Shown here: in pieces, positions 28,806 to 39,025 of the stretch
Numbering within the stretch: position 1 is the stretch's first letter
Layout of the letters: each line of letters begins with the position of its first letter
Source of the DNA: Microbacterium soli
Lineage (GTDB): Bacteria; Actinomycetota; Actinomycetes; Actinomycetales; Microbacteriaceae
Length of the DNA: 64,000 bases
NCBI RefSeq assembly: GCF_039539005.1
Contig: NZ_BAABCP010000001.1
Span: 2,480,001 to 2,544,000, forward strand
Direction: 5' to 3'
Translations under genes and position numbers: made by a program
The notes under the pieces: model-generated
What the model saw: the letters and a program-made list of their open reading frames with translations, nothing else
What the model was told of the DNA's origin: nothing
Database searches by the model: none

Positions 28806-29663
28806 TCAGTTGGACTTCGCCGTGATCCACACGGTGAGGGCGACGAGTGCGCCGATGCCGAAGATCCAGATGAACAGGCCCTCGGAGACGGGGCCCAGCG
28901 AGCCGAGCGTGAAGCCGCCGACCTGGACCTCGTTCTGCTGGAAGGTCAGTGCGGCGATGAGGTCGCGCTTGTCCTCCGGGCTCAGGTTCATGTCGCCGAA
29001 CACCGGCATGTTCTGCGGACCGGTGACCATGGCCGCGTAGATGTGCAACGCGCTCGTCGAGGTCAGCGCCGGGGCGTACTTGCCCTCTGTGAGCGCACCG
29101 CCGGCGGCCGCCACGTTGTGGCACATCGCACAGTTGATGCGGAAGAGCTCAGCGCCCTTGGAGATGCTGACCTCGTCGGCGCTGTTCTCCGGATTGACCT
29201 CGCCCGCCGTCACCCAGTCCTCGGGATAGCTGGGGCCGGGGGCGACGGACTGCACGTACGCCGCGATGGCGCGGTTCTGCGCATCGGTGAACTGTGCGGG
29301 CTTCTGCGGCGCCTGCGGCCCCTGCATCGCCATCGGCATGCGGCCCGTGGCCAGCTGGAACTCGACGGACAGCTCTCCGACGCCGATGAGGCTCGGGCCC
29401 TCGGAGGTGCCCTGCAGATCCACTCCGTGACAGGTGGCGCAGTTCGCCGTGAACAGCTTCTGGCCGTCGGCCGCAGTCAGTTCGGCGGCCGCACTGGTCT
29501 GCGTGTCCGCGGTCGAGGCCATGGCGGCGGACGCGCCCGCGTACACACCACCGGTCAGCAGCAGGCCGGCGCCGATCAGTGCGACGGCGGCGAAGGGACT
29601 GCGGCGGCCGCGCGAACGGCGCTTCTTCTCTCGTGCCATGTGGGGAAAACGCTCCGCTCTCAT
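28806..29663 (-). CDS. qcrC: QcrC, di-haem cytochrome c subunit
   Basis: Membrane-anchored c-type cytochrome that carries electrons from the Rieske centre directly to CtaC, replacing soluble cytochrome c. Two haem-binding sites are visible, CATCH (residues 75-79) and CAMCH (about 176-180). An N-terminal signal/anchor ([20 protein letters not shown]) and a C-terminal membrane helix ([18 protein letters not shown]) flank them. The ATG at 29663 overlaps the ctaE stop (ATGA) and is preferred for coupling. An internal ATG at 29639, giving [11 protein letters not shown], is an alternative; neither has a strong Shine-Dalgarno. Confidence 0.96.
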   Translation of the reverse strand: MRAERFPHMAREKKRRSRGRRSPFAAVALIGAGLLLTGGVYAGASAAMASTADTQTSAAAELTAADGQKLFTANCATCHGVDLQGTSEGPSLIGVGELSVEFQLATGRMPMAMQGPQAPQKPAQFTDAQNRAIAAYVQSVAPGPSYPEDWVTAGEVNPENSADEVSISKGAELFRINCAMCHNVAAAGGALTEGKYAPALTSTSALHIYAAMVTGPQNMPVFGDMNLSPEDKRDLIAALTFQQNEVQVGGFTLGSLGPVSEGLFIWIFGIGALVALTVWITAKSN

Positions 29664-30313
29664 TTAAGGAAGTAGATGACGATGAACAGCGCGACCCAGA
29701 CGACGTCGACGAAGTGCCAGTAGTACGACACGACGATCGACGAGGTCGCCTCCTTGTGCCGGAAGCTCTTCACCGCGTAGGCGCGGCCGATCACGAGGAC
29801 GAAGGCGATGAGGCCGCCGGTCACGTGCAGCGCGTGGAAACCGGTCGTGAGGTAGAAGGCCGACGCGTAGGAGTCCGCGCTGATCGGCATCCCCTCGGCG
29901 ACGAGCGTCGCGTACTCCCAGACCTGGCCGCTGACGAAGATCGCGCCGAGGAAGAAGGTGAGCCAGAACCACTCGACCATGCCCCAGCCGAACAGTCGAC
30001 GACGCCCGGCGGCGTTGACCCTGCCGCGGGCGACGTGGTATGGCTGAAGGTCCTCCGCCGCGAAGACGCCCATCTGACACGTGAACGAGGACGCCACGAG
30101 GATGAGCGTGTTCACCAGCGCGTACGGGACGTTCAGCGTTTCGGTGCGGGAGGCCCACAACTCCGGTGAAGTGCTGCGGAGGGTGAAGTAGATCGCGAAG
30201 AGTCCCGCGAAGAACATCACTTCACTGCCGAGCCACACGATGGTGCCGACAGCGACCGGATTGGGGCGCTTGATGGTTCTTGCCGCCGGGGCATGCGTCG
30301 CTGAGGTGGTCAC
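29660..30313 (-). CDS. ctaE: CtaE, cytochrome c oxidase subunit III
   Basis: Structural oxidase subunit with about five membrane helices, 217 residues. Motifs include [20 protein letters not shown] near the N-terminus, [16 protein letters not shown] and a C-terminal [18 protein letters not shown] at 30313 was chosen because CATAAT lies exactly six bases upstream, predicting a leaderless mRNA, and because the resulting length fits actinobacterial CtaE; an ATG at 30373 would add 20 non-conserved residues. It is first in the operon ctaE-qcrC-qcrA-qcrB, whose genes overlap or lie within about 40 bases. Confidence 0.95.
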   Translation of the reverse strand: MTTSATHAPAARTIKRPNPVAVGTIVWLGSEVMFFAGLFAIYFTLRSTSPELWASRTETLNVPYALVNTLILVASSFTCQMGVFAAEDLQPYHVARGRVNAAGRRRLFGWGMVEWFWLTFFLGAIFVSGQVWEYATLVAEGMPISADSYASAFYLTTGFHALHVTGGLIAFVLVIGRAYAVKSFRHKEATSSIVVSYYWHFVDVVWVALFIVIYFLK

Positions 30314-30319
30314 ACGTCC

Positions 30320-30325
30320 ATTATG
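30320..30325 (-). promoter_or_regulatory. Leaderless-type -10 of the ctaE-qcrCAB operon
   Basis: On the reverse strand CATAAT lies six bases before the GTG start of ctaE. No clear -35 was identified. Confidence 0.5.
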
Positions 30326-30491
30326 GCTGATTCCGACCGCCGATTCTTGCACCGAGACGGTCGACGTCGACATTCAGTGCCTTCGGACGGGCTCTGAAGC
30401 GGCTGGGAATATGCCGAGACGGCTGTGGATCTGCTGATCACGGGCGAAGATCGTGACCGTCATCTCCGCACGATGCGTAGCGCCGCGCGGT

Positions 30492-30497
30492 TAGGAT
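30492..30497 (+). promoter_or_regulatory. Leaderless-type -10 of trpD
   Basis: TAGGAT, seven bases before the trpD ATG, with no Shine-Dalgarno. Confidence 0.5.
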
Positions 30498-30504
30498 CAC
30501 TCAC

Positions 30505-31569
30505 ATGGATGATTCCCTCTCCTGGACCGACCTGCTGACCACGCTCCTCGAGAGGCGCGACCTGAGCGTCAGGGAGTCGACGTGGGCGATGCGGCAGGTG
30601 ATGCGGGGCGAGGTGACGCAGGCGCAGCTCGCGGGCTTCCTCGTGGCGCTCCGCGCGAAGGGGGAGACGATCGATGAGGTCGTCGGCTTCCGTGATGCGA
30701 TCCTCGAGGCCGCCGTGCCGCTGCCGGTCTCGTCGGACGTGCTGGACATCGTCGGCACCGGAGGGGACAGAGTCGGCACCGTGAACGTCTCGACCACGGC
30801 CGCCGTCATCATCGGCGCCGCCGGCATCCCGGTGGTCAAGCACGGCAACCGTGCGGCGAGCTCGTCATCCGGGTCCTCCGACGTGCTCGCGGCGCTGGGG
30901 CTGAACATCTCGCTCGACCCGGCCCTGGTGGCATCCGTCCTGGAGCGCACCGGCATCACCTTCGCGTGGGCGGCGGCGTTCCACCCCGGATTCAAGCACG
31001 CCGGGGCGGTGCGCTCGGAACTCGCCGTGCCCACGGTGTTCAACATGCTCGGCCCGCTGTGCAACCCCGCACGAGCCGAGGCCAACGCCGTCGGCGTCGC
31101 CAAGCCCGAGCTCGTCCCGCTGATCACCGGGGTGTTCCGCACCCGCGGCGCCACCGCGCTGGTCTTCCGCGGCGACGACGGCCTGGACGAGCTGACCACG
31201 ACCGGTCACAGCCGCATCTGGGAGGTCGCCCGCGGAGACATCCACGAGCACGACCTCGACCCGCGCGACCTCGATATCCCGCTGGCGGAGCTGTCCGATC
31301 TGATCGGCGGGTCGCCGGAGCACAACGCCAGAATCCTGCGCCGCACCCTCGAGGGCGAGAAGGGGGCCGTGCGCGACATCGTCCTGCTCAACGCCGCCGC
31401 GGGCATCGTCGCCTATGAGCTCTCGCACGACGCCTCGCTGACTCAGCGTCCCATCGTCGAGCGGCTGCGAGACGCATACGGCCGCGCCGCGGAGGCCATC
31501 GACGACGGCCGCGCCGCGGAGAAGCTGAACACCTGGATCCGCGTCACGCGGGAACTCGCCTCCGCCTGA
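30505..31569 (+). CDS. trpD: TrpD, anthranilate phosphoribosyltransferase
   Basis: Transfers phosphoribose from PRPP to anthranilate in tryptophan synthesis. Length is 354 residues. Motifs are DIVGTGGDRVGTVNVST (about residues 84-100), the KHGNRAASSSSGSSDVLAALG glycine-rich/PRPP region (about 113) and FAWAAAFHPGFKHAGAVR. It stands alone, without other trp genes in the window, divergent from ctaE and convergent with the exonuclease gene. The tight TAGGAT-ATG spacing suggests an independent leaderless transcript; no trp leader peptide or attenuator was seen. Confidence 0.95.
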   Translation: MDDSLSWTDLLTTLLERRDLSVRESTWAMRQVMRGEVTQAQLAGFLVALRAKGETIDEVVGFRDAILEAAVPLPVSSDVLDIVGTGGDRVGTVNVSTTAAVIIGAAGIPVVKHGNRAASSSSGSSDVLAALGLNISLDPALVASVLERTGITFAWAAAFHPGFKHAGAVRSELAVPTVFNMLGPLCNPARAEANAVGVAKPELVPLITGVFRTRGATALVFRGDDGLDELTTTGHSRIWEVARGDIHEHDLDPRDLDIPLAELSDLIGGSPEHNARILRRTLEGEKGAVRDIVLLNAAAGIVAYELSHDASLTQRPIVERLRDAYGRAAEAIDDGRAAEKLNTWIRVTRELASA

Positions 31570-31603
31570 CCCCGGTGCAGGCGGAGGGCTCGGCCCGGTG
31601 GGC

Positions 31604-32524
31604 TCAGTCCCGCGCGCTCAGCGCCGCGATCGCTCTCGCCATCGACCCGTCGACACCGTGCTTCTCAGCCCACTCCCGTGCGGCATCCGTTCGCAGCAGT
31701 CCCGACGCCGGGGGATTGTCCGGCGCGGAGAGGTCCAGATCCGTGACCACCCGCACGACCCTCGGGGCGACATCGAGATAGTCGGATGCCGCGGCGAACC
31801 GAGCGGATGCCACGGCCGTGAGCCTGCCGTCGGCTGCAGCGGCGCGCACACCGGCGAGGTCGCCATGCGCCTGCAGGAGTGCGGCGGCGGACTTCTCGCC
31901 GATGCCCTTGACGCCCGGCAGTCCGTCGGAGGCGTCGCCGCGCAGCGTGGCGAAGTCCGCGTACTGGGCGGCGTGGACGCCGTACCTGGACACCACGACC
32001 GCATCCGTCACGATCTCCAGGTTGCTCATGCCCCGCGCCGTGTAGACGACTCGCACGTCGCGGGCGTCGTCGATGAGCTGGAACAGGTCGCGGTCGCCCG
32101 TGACGATGTCCACGGGCCCGGTCGCACGGGTCGCGAGAGTGCCGATCACATCGTCCGCCTCGTGCTCGGCGGCGCCGATGACGGGGATGCCGAGTACGCC
32201 GAGCGCCTCGCGGATCCGCGGGATCTGCTGCTGCAGCGGGTCGGGGACCTCCTCGACATCCGGGGACTGCGATCGGGCCTCGACCACGCGATGCGCCTTG
32301 TAGCTCGGAATGAGGTCGACGCGCCATCGGGGGCGCCAGTCGTCGTCCCAGCACGCGACCACCTTCGTCGGGCGGTACAGGGTCGCGAGCTTCGCGATGA
32401 TGTCCAGCAGGCCCCGCACGGCGTTGACCGGCGAGCCGTCGGGGGACCTCACCTTGTCCGGCACCCCGTGGAAGGCCCGAAAATACAGGCTGGCGGTGTC
32501 GAGCAGCATGAGTCGTCCGGTCAC
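31604..32524 (-). CDS. Standalone 5'-3' exonuclease (PolA N-terminal domain type)
   Basis: Flap/5' nuclease related to the N-terminal domain of DNA polymerase I, without a polymerase domain. The 306 residues show the metal-binding motifs LMLLDTASLYFRAFHG, VACWDDDWRPRWR, EADDVIGTLA and VTGDRDLFQLID, then a helix-hairpin-helix with GVKGIGEKSAAALL. Such single-domain paralogues are common in actinobacteria beside full PolA. GTG 32524 is six bases from TAGGCT, so it is probably leaderless. It is divergent from rpsA. Confidence 0.92.
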   Translation of the reverse strand: MTGRLMLLDTASLYFRAFHGVPDKVRSPDGSPVNAVRGLLDIIAKLATLYRPTKVVACWDDDWRPRWRVDLIPSYKAHRVVEARSQSPDVEEVPDPLQQQIPRIREALGVLGIPVIGAAEHEADDVIGTLATRATGPVDIVTGDRDLFQLIDDARDVRVVYTARGMSNLEIVTDAVVVSRYGVHAAQYADFATLRGDASDGLPGVKGIGEKSAAALLQAHGDLAGVRAAAADGRLTAVASARFAAASDYLDVAPRVVRVVTDLDLSAPDNPPASGLLRTDAAREWAEKHGVDGSMARAIAALSARD

Positions 32525-32530
32525 GATCCC

Positions 32531-32536
32531 AGCCTA
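32531..32536 (-). promoter_or_regulatory. Leaderless-type -10 of the exonuclease gene
   Basis: Reverse-strand TAGGCT, six bases before the GTG start codon at 32524. Confidence 0.5.
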
Positions 32537-32580
32537 GAGAGCGGAGCCGAATCCGTCACACAAGGCGTGGTCGCATCTGG

Positions 32581-32586
32581 TAATCT
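32581..32586 (+). promoter_or_regulatory. Putative -10 of rpsA with long leader
   Basis: TAATCT about 125 bases before the rpsA ATG, implying a leader of around 119 bases. Ribosomal protein S1 genes are often autoregulated through their leaders, so this length is suggestive. No -35 was found. Confidence 0.4.
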
Positions 32587-32711
32587 GGAGTGTCACTCGT
32601 GGCGAGCACCTGCATGCCCTCGTGACGCAGCACTCCTATCCATTCGCCTCGGAGTTCCTCGGCTCGCCGAGTCCGCGGCCTGACCATCCATTCACAAGGA
32701 CAACCCACTAC

Positions 32712-34169
32712 ATGACTAGCGCAACGACCGCCCCGGCCACCAAGCAGGTCGCGATCAACGACATCGGATCTGCCGAGGACTTCCTGGCCGCGGTCGAGAA
32801 GACCCTGAAGTTCTTCAACGACGGCGACATCATCGAGGGGACGATCGTCAAGATCGACCGCGATGAGGTTCTGCTCGACGTCGGCTACAAGACCGAGGGC
32901 GTCATCCCCTCGCGTGAGCTCTCCATCAAGCATGACGTCGACCCGAACGAGGTCGTCGCCGTCGGCGACCAGGTCGAGGCACTCGTCCTGCAGAAAGAGG
33001 ACAAGGAAGGCCGCCTGATCCTCTCCAAGAAGCGCGCGCAGTACGAGCGCGCCTGGGGAGACGTCGAGAAGATCAAGGAGGAGGACGGCGTCGTCACCGG
33101 CACCGTCATCGAGGTCGTCAAGGGCGGTCTCATCGTCGACATCGGCCTGCGCGGCTTCCTTCCCGCGTCCCTCATCGAGCTGCGTCGCGTCCGCGACCTC
33201 ACCCCGTACCTCGGTCAGGAGCTTGAGGCGAAGATCCTCGAGCTCGACAAGAACCGCAACAATGTGGTCCTCAGCCGTCGCGCCCTGCTCGAGCAGACGC
33301 AGTCCGAGTCGCGCACGACGTTCCTCAACAACCTGCACAAGGGCCAGGTGCGCAAGGGGATCGTCTCCTCGATCGTCAACTTCGGCGCGTTCGTCGACCT
33401 GGGCGGTGTGGATGGCCTCGTGCACGTCTCCGAGCTGTCCTGGAAGCACATCGAGCACGCCAGCGAGGTCGTCGAGGTGGGCCAGGAGGTGACGGTCGAG
33501 ATCCTCGAGGTGGATCTGGACCGTGAGCGCGTCTCCCTGTCGCTGAAGGCGACGCAGGAGGATCCGTGGCAGATCTTCGCCCGCACTCACGCGATCGGCC
33601 AGATCGCGCCGGGCAAGGTCACCAAGCTCGTTCCCTTCGGCGCGTTCGTGCGCGTGGCGGACGGCATCGAGGGCCTCGTGCACATCTCGGAGCTGTCCAG
33701 CAAGCACGTCGAGCTGGCGGAGCAGGTCGTCTCCGTGGGCGAGGAGGTCTTCGTCAAGGTCATCGACATCGACCTGGAGCGCCGTCGCATCTCGCTGTCG
33801 CTCAAGCAGGCCAACGACGCGGTCGACCCCAACGGGACCGACTTCGACCCGGCTCTGTACGGCATGCTCGCCGAGTACGACGAGAACGGCGAGTACAAGT
33901 ATCCCGAGGGCTTCGACGCCGAGACGGGGGCCTGGAAGGAGGGCTTCGACGCCCAGCGCGAGGCCTGGGAACAGGAGTACGCCGCTGCGCAGGCGCGCTG
34001 GGAGGCGCACAAGGCTCAGGTCGCCAAGGCCGCCGAGGCCGAGGCTGCCGCGGGCAACGACTTCGGTGGAGGCCAGTCGTTCTCCAGCGACTCGCTCGGT
34101 GCCGGCACGCTGGCCGACGACGAGGCCCTCGCCGCGCTGCGGGAGAAGCTCTCGGGCGGCAACGCGTAG
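32712..34169 (+). CDS. rpsA: 30S ribosomal protein S1
   Basis: RNA-binding ribosomal protein that helps recruit leadered mRNAs. Length is 485 residues with four S1 repeats (about residues 33-104, 121-186, 207-275 and 292-362, each containing a GxVxxIxxxGAFVDL-like core). A C-terminal Ala/Glu-rich tail with aromatic repeats follows (EGFDAQREAWEQEYAAAQ). ATG 32712 with AAGGA upstream gives the expected MTSATTAPATKQVAINDIGS N-terminus; the frame is open 90 bases earlier but is not conserved-looking. Actinobacterial S1 typically has four rather than six repeats, as here. Confidence 0.96.
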   Translation: MTSATTAPATKQVAINDIGSAEDFLAAVEKTLKFFNDGDIIEGTIVKIDRDEVLLDVGYKTEGVIPSRELSIKHDVDPNEVVAVGDQVEALVLQKEDKEGRLILSKKRAQYERAWGDVEKIKEEDGVVTGTVIEVVKGGLIVDIGLRGFLPASLIELRRVRDLTPYLGQELEAKILELDKNRNNVVLSRRALLEQTQSESRTTFLNNLHKGQVRKGIVSSIVNFGAFVDLGGVDGLVHVSELSWKHIEHASEVVEVGQEVTVEILEVDLDRERVSLSLKATQEDPWQIFARTHAIGQIAPGKVTKLVPFGAFVRVADGIEGLVHISELSSKHVELAEQVVSVGEEVFVKVIDIDLERRRISLSLKQANDAVDPNGTDFDPALYGMLAEYDENGEYKYPEGFDAETGAWKEGFDAQREAWEQEYAAAQARWEAHKAQVAKAAEAEAAAGNDFGGGQSFSSDSLGAGTLADDEALAALREKLSGGNA

Positions 34170-34181
34170 TCGTCGTCAGCC

Positions 34182-34230
34182 CGGAACGGGCCGTCGCGCC
34201 GCCACCGTGCGGACGCGGCGGCCCGTTCCG
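34182..34230 (+). terminator. rpsA terminator
   Basis: A perfect 12-base-pair outer stem (34182-34193 with 34219-34230) begins 12 bases after the rpsA stop, with further GC-rich inner pairing. There is no long T run. Confidence 0.8.
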
Positions 34231-34257
34231 CGTTCTCGGACGCGGATCCTCGCGTGA

Positions 34258-34263
34258 CAGGAT
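34258..34263 (+). promoter_or_regulatory. Leaderless-type -10 of coaE
   Basis: CAGGAT six bases before the ATG, a weaker TANNNT match. GGGAGG in the spacer directly abuts the ATG and is too close to be a good ribosome site. Confidence 0.35.
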
Positions 34264-34269
34264 GGGAGG

Positions 34270-34869
34270 ATGCCGCTCATCGCTCTCACCGGGGGGATCG
34301 CCTCGGGCAAGTCGACCATCGCCGCCCGGCTGGCGCAGCACGGGGCGGTGATCGTCGATGCGGATCGGATCGTGCGCGATGTGCAGTCACCCGGATCGCC
34401 GGTGCTGGTGCGCATCGCCGAGGAGTTCGGCTCGGACGTCATCGATGAGCAGGGCGCGCTGGACCGCGCGATGCTGAGCGCCCGCGTCTTCTCCGACGCG
34501 GCGCGGCTGGCGGCCCTCAACGCGATCGTGCATCCCGCCGTGCGCGCGGAGTCGCAGCGCCGCTTCGCCGAGGCCTTCGAGGCGGATCCGGAGGCCGTCG
34601 TGGTCTATGACGTTCCGCTTCTCGTGGAAGCCCGCGTCGACGATCCCTGGGATCTCATCGTCGTGGCCGACGCGCCCGCCGAGGTGCGGGAACGGCGCCT
34701 CATCGAACTGCGCGGCATGAGCGGCGCCCAGGCGCGCGAGCGCATCGCCGCGCAGGTGTCGGATGCCCGGCGCAGGGCCATCGCGGACGTCATCATCGAC
34801 ACGTCCGGATCGCTGGAGGCCACGCGTGCGCAGGCCGACGGACTGTGGGAGCGGCTCCGGGCACGGTGA
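34270..34869 (+). CDS. coaE: CoaE, dephospho-CoA kinase
   Basis: Final enzyme of coenzyme A synthesis, phosphorylating dephospho-CoA. The 199 residues start with the P-loop LTGGIASGKSTIAARL (residues 6-21), then DADRIVRDV, the lid-region Arg residues and VVYDVPLLVEARVD. Many actinobacterial CoaE proteins carry a C-terminal GrpB-like domain; this one does not. It lies immediately downstream of rpsA, an arrangement conserved in actinobacteria, and is followed by a hairpin. Confidence 0.95.
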   Translation: MPLIALTGGIASGKSTIAARLAQHGAVIVDADRIVRDVQSPGSPVLVRIAEEFGSDVIDEQGALDRAMLSARVFSDAARLAALNAIVHPAVRAESQRRFAEAFEADPEAVVVYDVPLLVEARVDDPWDLIVVADAPAEVRERRLIELRGMSGAQARERIAAQVSDARRRAIADVIIDTSGSLEATRAQADGLWERLRAR

Positions 34870-34879
34870 CCTTCGGCCC

Positions 34880-34898
34880 CGCGTGCCGGGAGCACGCG
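34880..34898 (+). terminator. Small hairpin after coaE
   Basis: CGCGTGC paired with GCACGCG across loop CGGGA, 11 bases after the coaE stop. Short, with no T tract. Confidence 0.35.
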
Positions 34899-34977
34899 TG
34901 CGCGGATCGCGCGTCGAAACCCGCGTGCAGGGCCGATCCGTCATCGGCTCGTCCTTCGCCGGTGCTCCCGACCGGCT

Positions 34978-35030
34978 TCTCAGGAGGCCGCCGGGCTCGC
35001 CCACGTCTCAGGAGGCTGCCGGGCTCGCCC
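34978..35030 (+). repeat. Direct repeat of 25 bases at the 3' end of the DUF4126 gene
   Basis: Two copies (34978-35002 and 35006-35030, period 28, one mismatch) beginning TCTCAGGAGG. The second copy contains the stop and last codons of the DUF4126 gene; the first lies just beyond it. Confidence 0.75.
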
Positions 35031-35619
35031 CCGGTGCGGTGCCCCGTCGAGCCCGCCTCCTCCGCACGGTCGTCGCCGCGGCGACGACCAGCCCGATCAG
35101 CAGGACGACGGCCAGGACGGGCACGACGATGGCGGCGACCGCGAGCAGGAAGGATGCCGCGTCCTCGGCGGCGCTCAGCGCGGGGGCCGCCAGTCCGCCC
35201 GTGACGGAGTTCGCAGCCAGGCGTCCGACCGCCTTGACGACGTGCACGGCGAGCGCGATGCCGATGCCCACCGCGATCAGCACCCACGCGGAGTCGGAGA
35301 AGAACGCGGAAGGGTCCTCGACGGCGACGGTGCGCGCGCTCGCGCCGGCCCCGAAGGCGATGCCGCCGGAAGCCGGTCGCAGCAGGCTCTGGACGATGTC
35401 GTTGAGGGAGTCCAGAGCGGGGATCTTGTCGGCGACGATCTCCAGCACGAGGAGGACGCCGATGATCCACAGCGCCGCATCGCCGGACAGCCACGACCAT
35501 CCGGCGGGCAGCTGGACGGCCGGGATGAGGCGATCGGCGAGTCCGAGCAGGAGCAGCGGCATCCAGGCGTTGAGCCCTGCGGACGCGGCCAGGCTCGAGC
35601 CGATCACGAATTCGATCAC
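35008..35619 (-). CDS. DUF4126 membrane protein
   Basis: Membrane protein of unknown function, 203 residues. It has a start typical of the family (SSLAASAGLNAWMPLLLLGLADR would be residues 8-30), a segment LVLEIVADKIPALDSLND and about four to five hydrophobic stretches. The C-terminus is basic and then Ala/Pro-rich (RRRRARRGTAPGASPAAS) and is affected by a local 28-base duplication. It is convergent with coaE and divergent from uvrB. No function is assigned. Confidence 0.85.
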   Translation of the reverse strand: MIEFVIGSSLAASAGLNAWMPLLLLGLADRLIPAVQLPAGWSWLSGDAALWIIGVLLVLEIVADKIPALDSLNDIVQSLLRPASGGIAFGAGASARTVAVEDPSAFFSDSAWVLIAVGIGIALAVHVVKAVGRLAANSVTGGLAAPALSAAEDAASFLLAVAAIVVPVLAVVLLIGLVVAAATTVRRRRARRGTAPGASPAAS

Positions 35620-35699
35620 GGCACCACTGTAGACGGGGCGTCTTCGGCCGACGAGCGGAGTGCGCGGATGGGCCCGGCCTCGATGTCGGAGGACGCTCG

Positions 35700-35705
35700 T
35701 AGAGT
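35700..35705 (+). promoter_or_regulatory. Leaderless-type -10 of uvrB
   Basis: TAGAGT six bases before the uvrB ATG. I saw no GAAC-N4-GTTC LexA-like box nearby. Confidence 0.5.
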
Positions 35706-35711
35706 TGAGGG

Positions 35712-37790
<2,079 letters not shown>

Positions 37791-37793
37791 GCG

Positions 37794-38540
37794 ATGAACA
37801 CCGTGATCGTCGAGTCCGGGCAGGACGAGCAGGGCGCGCGCCCGCCGCGACGGCGCCCGTTCGCGCCGCTCGCGGGTGTCGTCCTCCTGTTCGTCGTCGC
37901 GATCCTCGCCGCCGCGGTCGCCGGGCATCCCAGCTTCCGGCCCGCTCCGGAGCAGACCGCCCCGATCCTTCCCGAGCCCCGTCCGCCCGCCCCGACTGAC
38001 GGCGCCCTGCCCGGAGACCTCGTGGGCGGCGGCGACCTCTTCCTGAAGATCATCGGCATCGTCCTCGTGGTGATCGCCATCGCGGTGGCGGTGCTGGTGC
38101 TCGTGTGGGTCGTGCGCGCCGTGCTGGCGGCCTGGCGGGAGCGCCCGCTGCGACGGCAGGCGCCCGTGGCCACGGATCTCGACGCGGCGGGCGGCGATGC
38201 GCCCGCGGAGCCCGAACCGGATGCGCCCGTGGTCAGACGGGGGATCGCCGCGGCGCGCGCGGCCATCGACGCGCGCACCGATCCCTCGGACGCCATCGTC
38301 GCCGCATGGCTGGGGCTGGAGGAGACGGCGGCCGACTCCGGCGCCGGCCGTGCGTCCAGCGAGACCCAGGTCGAGTTCACACTGCGGATGCTGCTGCACC
38401 GGCCCGGCATCGAGGAGCCGGCCCGTCGTCTGCTCGGCCTGTACGAGGGCGTCAGATACGCCGGCCGCACCGCCGGGGAGCAGGAGCGGTCGGCCGCGGC
38501 GGAGGCGCTCGCGCGCATCGAGGACGGGTGGAGCCGATGA
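37794..38540 (+). CDS. DUF4129 membrane protein of the MoxR cluster
   Basis: Membrane protein of 248 residues with an N-terminal helix (about 26-46), an extracytoplasmic Pro-rich stretch, a second helix (about 82-108, LFLKIIGIVLVVIAIAVAVLV), then a cytoplasmic DUF4129-like region with DPSDAIVAAWLGLEE and RPGIEEPARRLLGLYEGVRY. DUF4129 often accompanies MoxR/DUF58/transglutaminase genes, as here, but its biochemical role is unknown. It starts three bases after uvrB and overlaps the next gene by four (ATGA). Confidence 0.85.
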   Translation: MNTVIVESGQDEQGARPPRRRPFAPLAGVVLLFVVAILAAAVAGHPSFRPAPEQTAPILPEPRPPAPTDGALPGDLVGGGDLFLKIIGIVLVVIAIAVAVLVLVWVVRAVLAAWRERPLRRQAPVATDLDAAGGDAPAEPEPDAPVVRRGIAAARAAIDARTDPSDAIVAAWLGLEETAADSGAGRASSETQVEFTLRMLLHRPGIEEPARRLLGLYEGVRYAGRTAGEQERSAAAEALARIEDGWSR

Positions 38541-39025
38541 CGCTGCGCGCGCTGGCCGTGGCTGCGGTCGTCGGCGTCGTCGCCGGGCTGCTGTTCGTCG
38601 TGGTCGGCGTGCAGACCGAGTTCGCCTGGGCATGGGCGGTGCTGGTCGGTGCGATCACGATGCTGTTCGGCCTGCAGATGCCGGAGGACCCGCGTGTCGA
38701 CGCTCCGGGCCGGCCGCCCGCCTCCGAGCACATCGGTTCGGAGGTGTCGCGACTGGCGTGGGCCATCAGCGGCCGGACGGGCACCGTCAACGAGGCCGTC
38801 ACCCGTCGGGTGCGCGCGACGCTGCGGCGGCGGCTGCAGCGTCGAGGCATCGACGTCGATGACGACCGTCAGTCCGACCTCGTCGAGGACCTGCTGGGCC
38901 ATGGCCTCTGGGCGCGGCTGAACGGCCGCCGCACGACCGTCGGCGATCTGCGCGACGCACTCGCGGCATCGGAACGACTGGCAGGATCGACGAGAGGGCA
39001 GCCCGTGCAGGAGGAGAACGGATGA
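38537..39025 (+). CDS. Small two-helix membrane protein of the MoxR cluster
   Basis: Unrecognised protein of 162 residues. An N-terminal hydrophobic hairpin (about residues 3-50, LAVAAVVGVVAGLLFVVVGV and FAWAWAVLVGAITMLFGLQM) precedes a soluble basic domain with DDRQSDLVEDLLGHGLWARL. ATGA overlaps at both ends (with the DUF4129 gene and with moxR) strongly imply co-translation and probably a shared complex. The frame is open upstream only as a shadow. Confidence 0.78.
   Translation: MTLRALAVAAVVGVVAGLLFVVVGVQTEFAWAWAVLVGAITMLFGLQMPEDPRVDAPGRPPASEHIGSEVSRLAWAISGRTGTVNEAVTRRVRATLRRRLQRRGIDVDDDRQSDLVEDLLGHGLWARLNGRRTTVGDLRDALAASERLAGSTRGQPVQEENG

Noticed and set aside
30314..30373. A longer ctaE starting at ATG 30373
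   Set aside because: The extra 20 residues do not look like CtaE, and the CATAAT hexamer six bases before the GTG at 30313 would lie inside the coding region.
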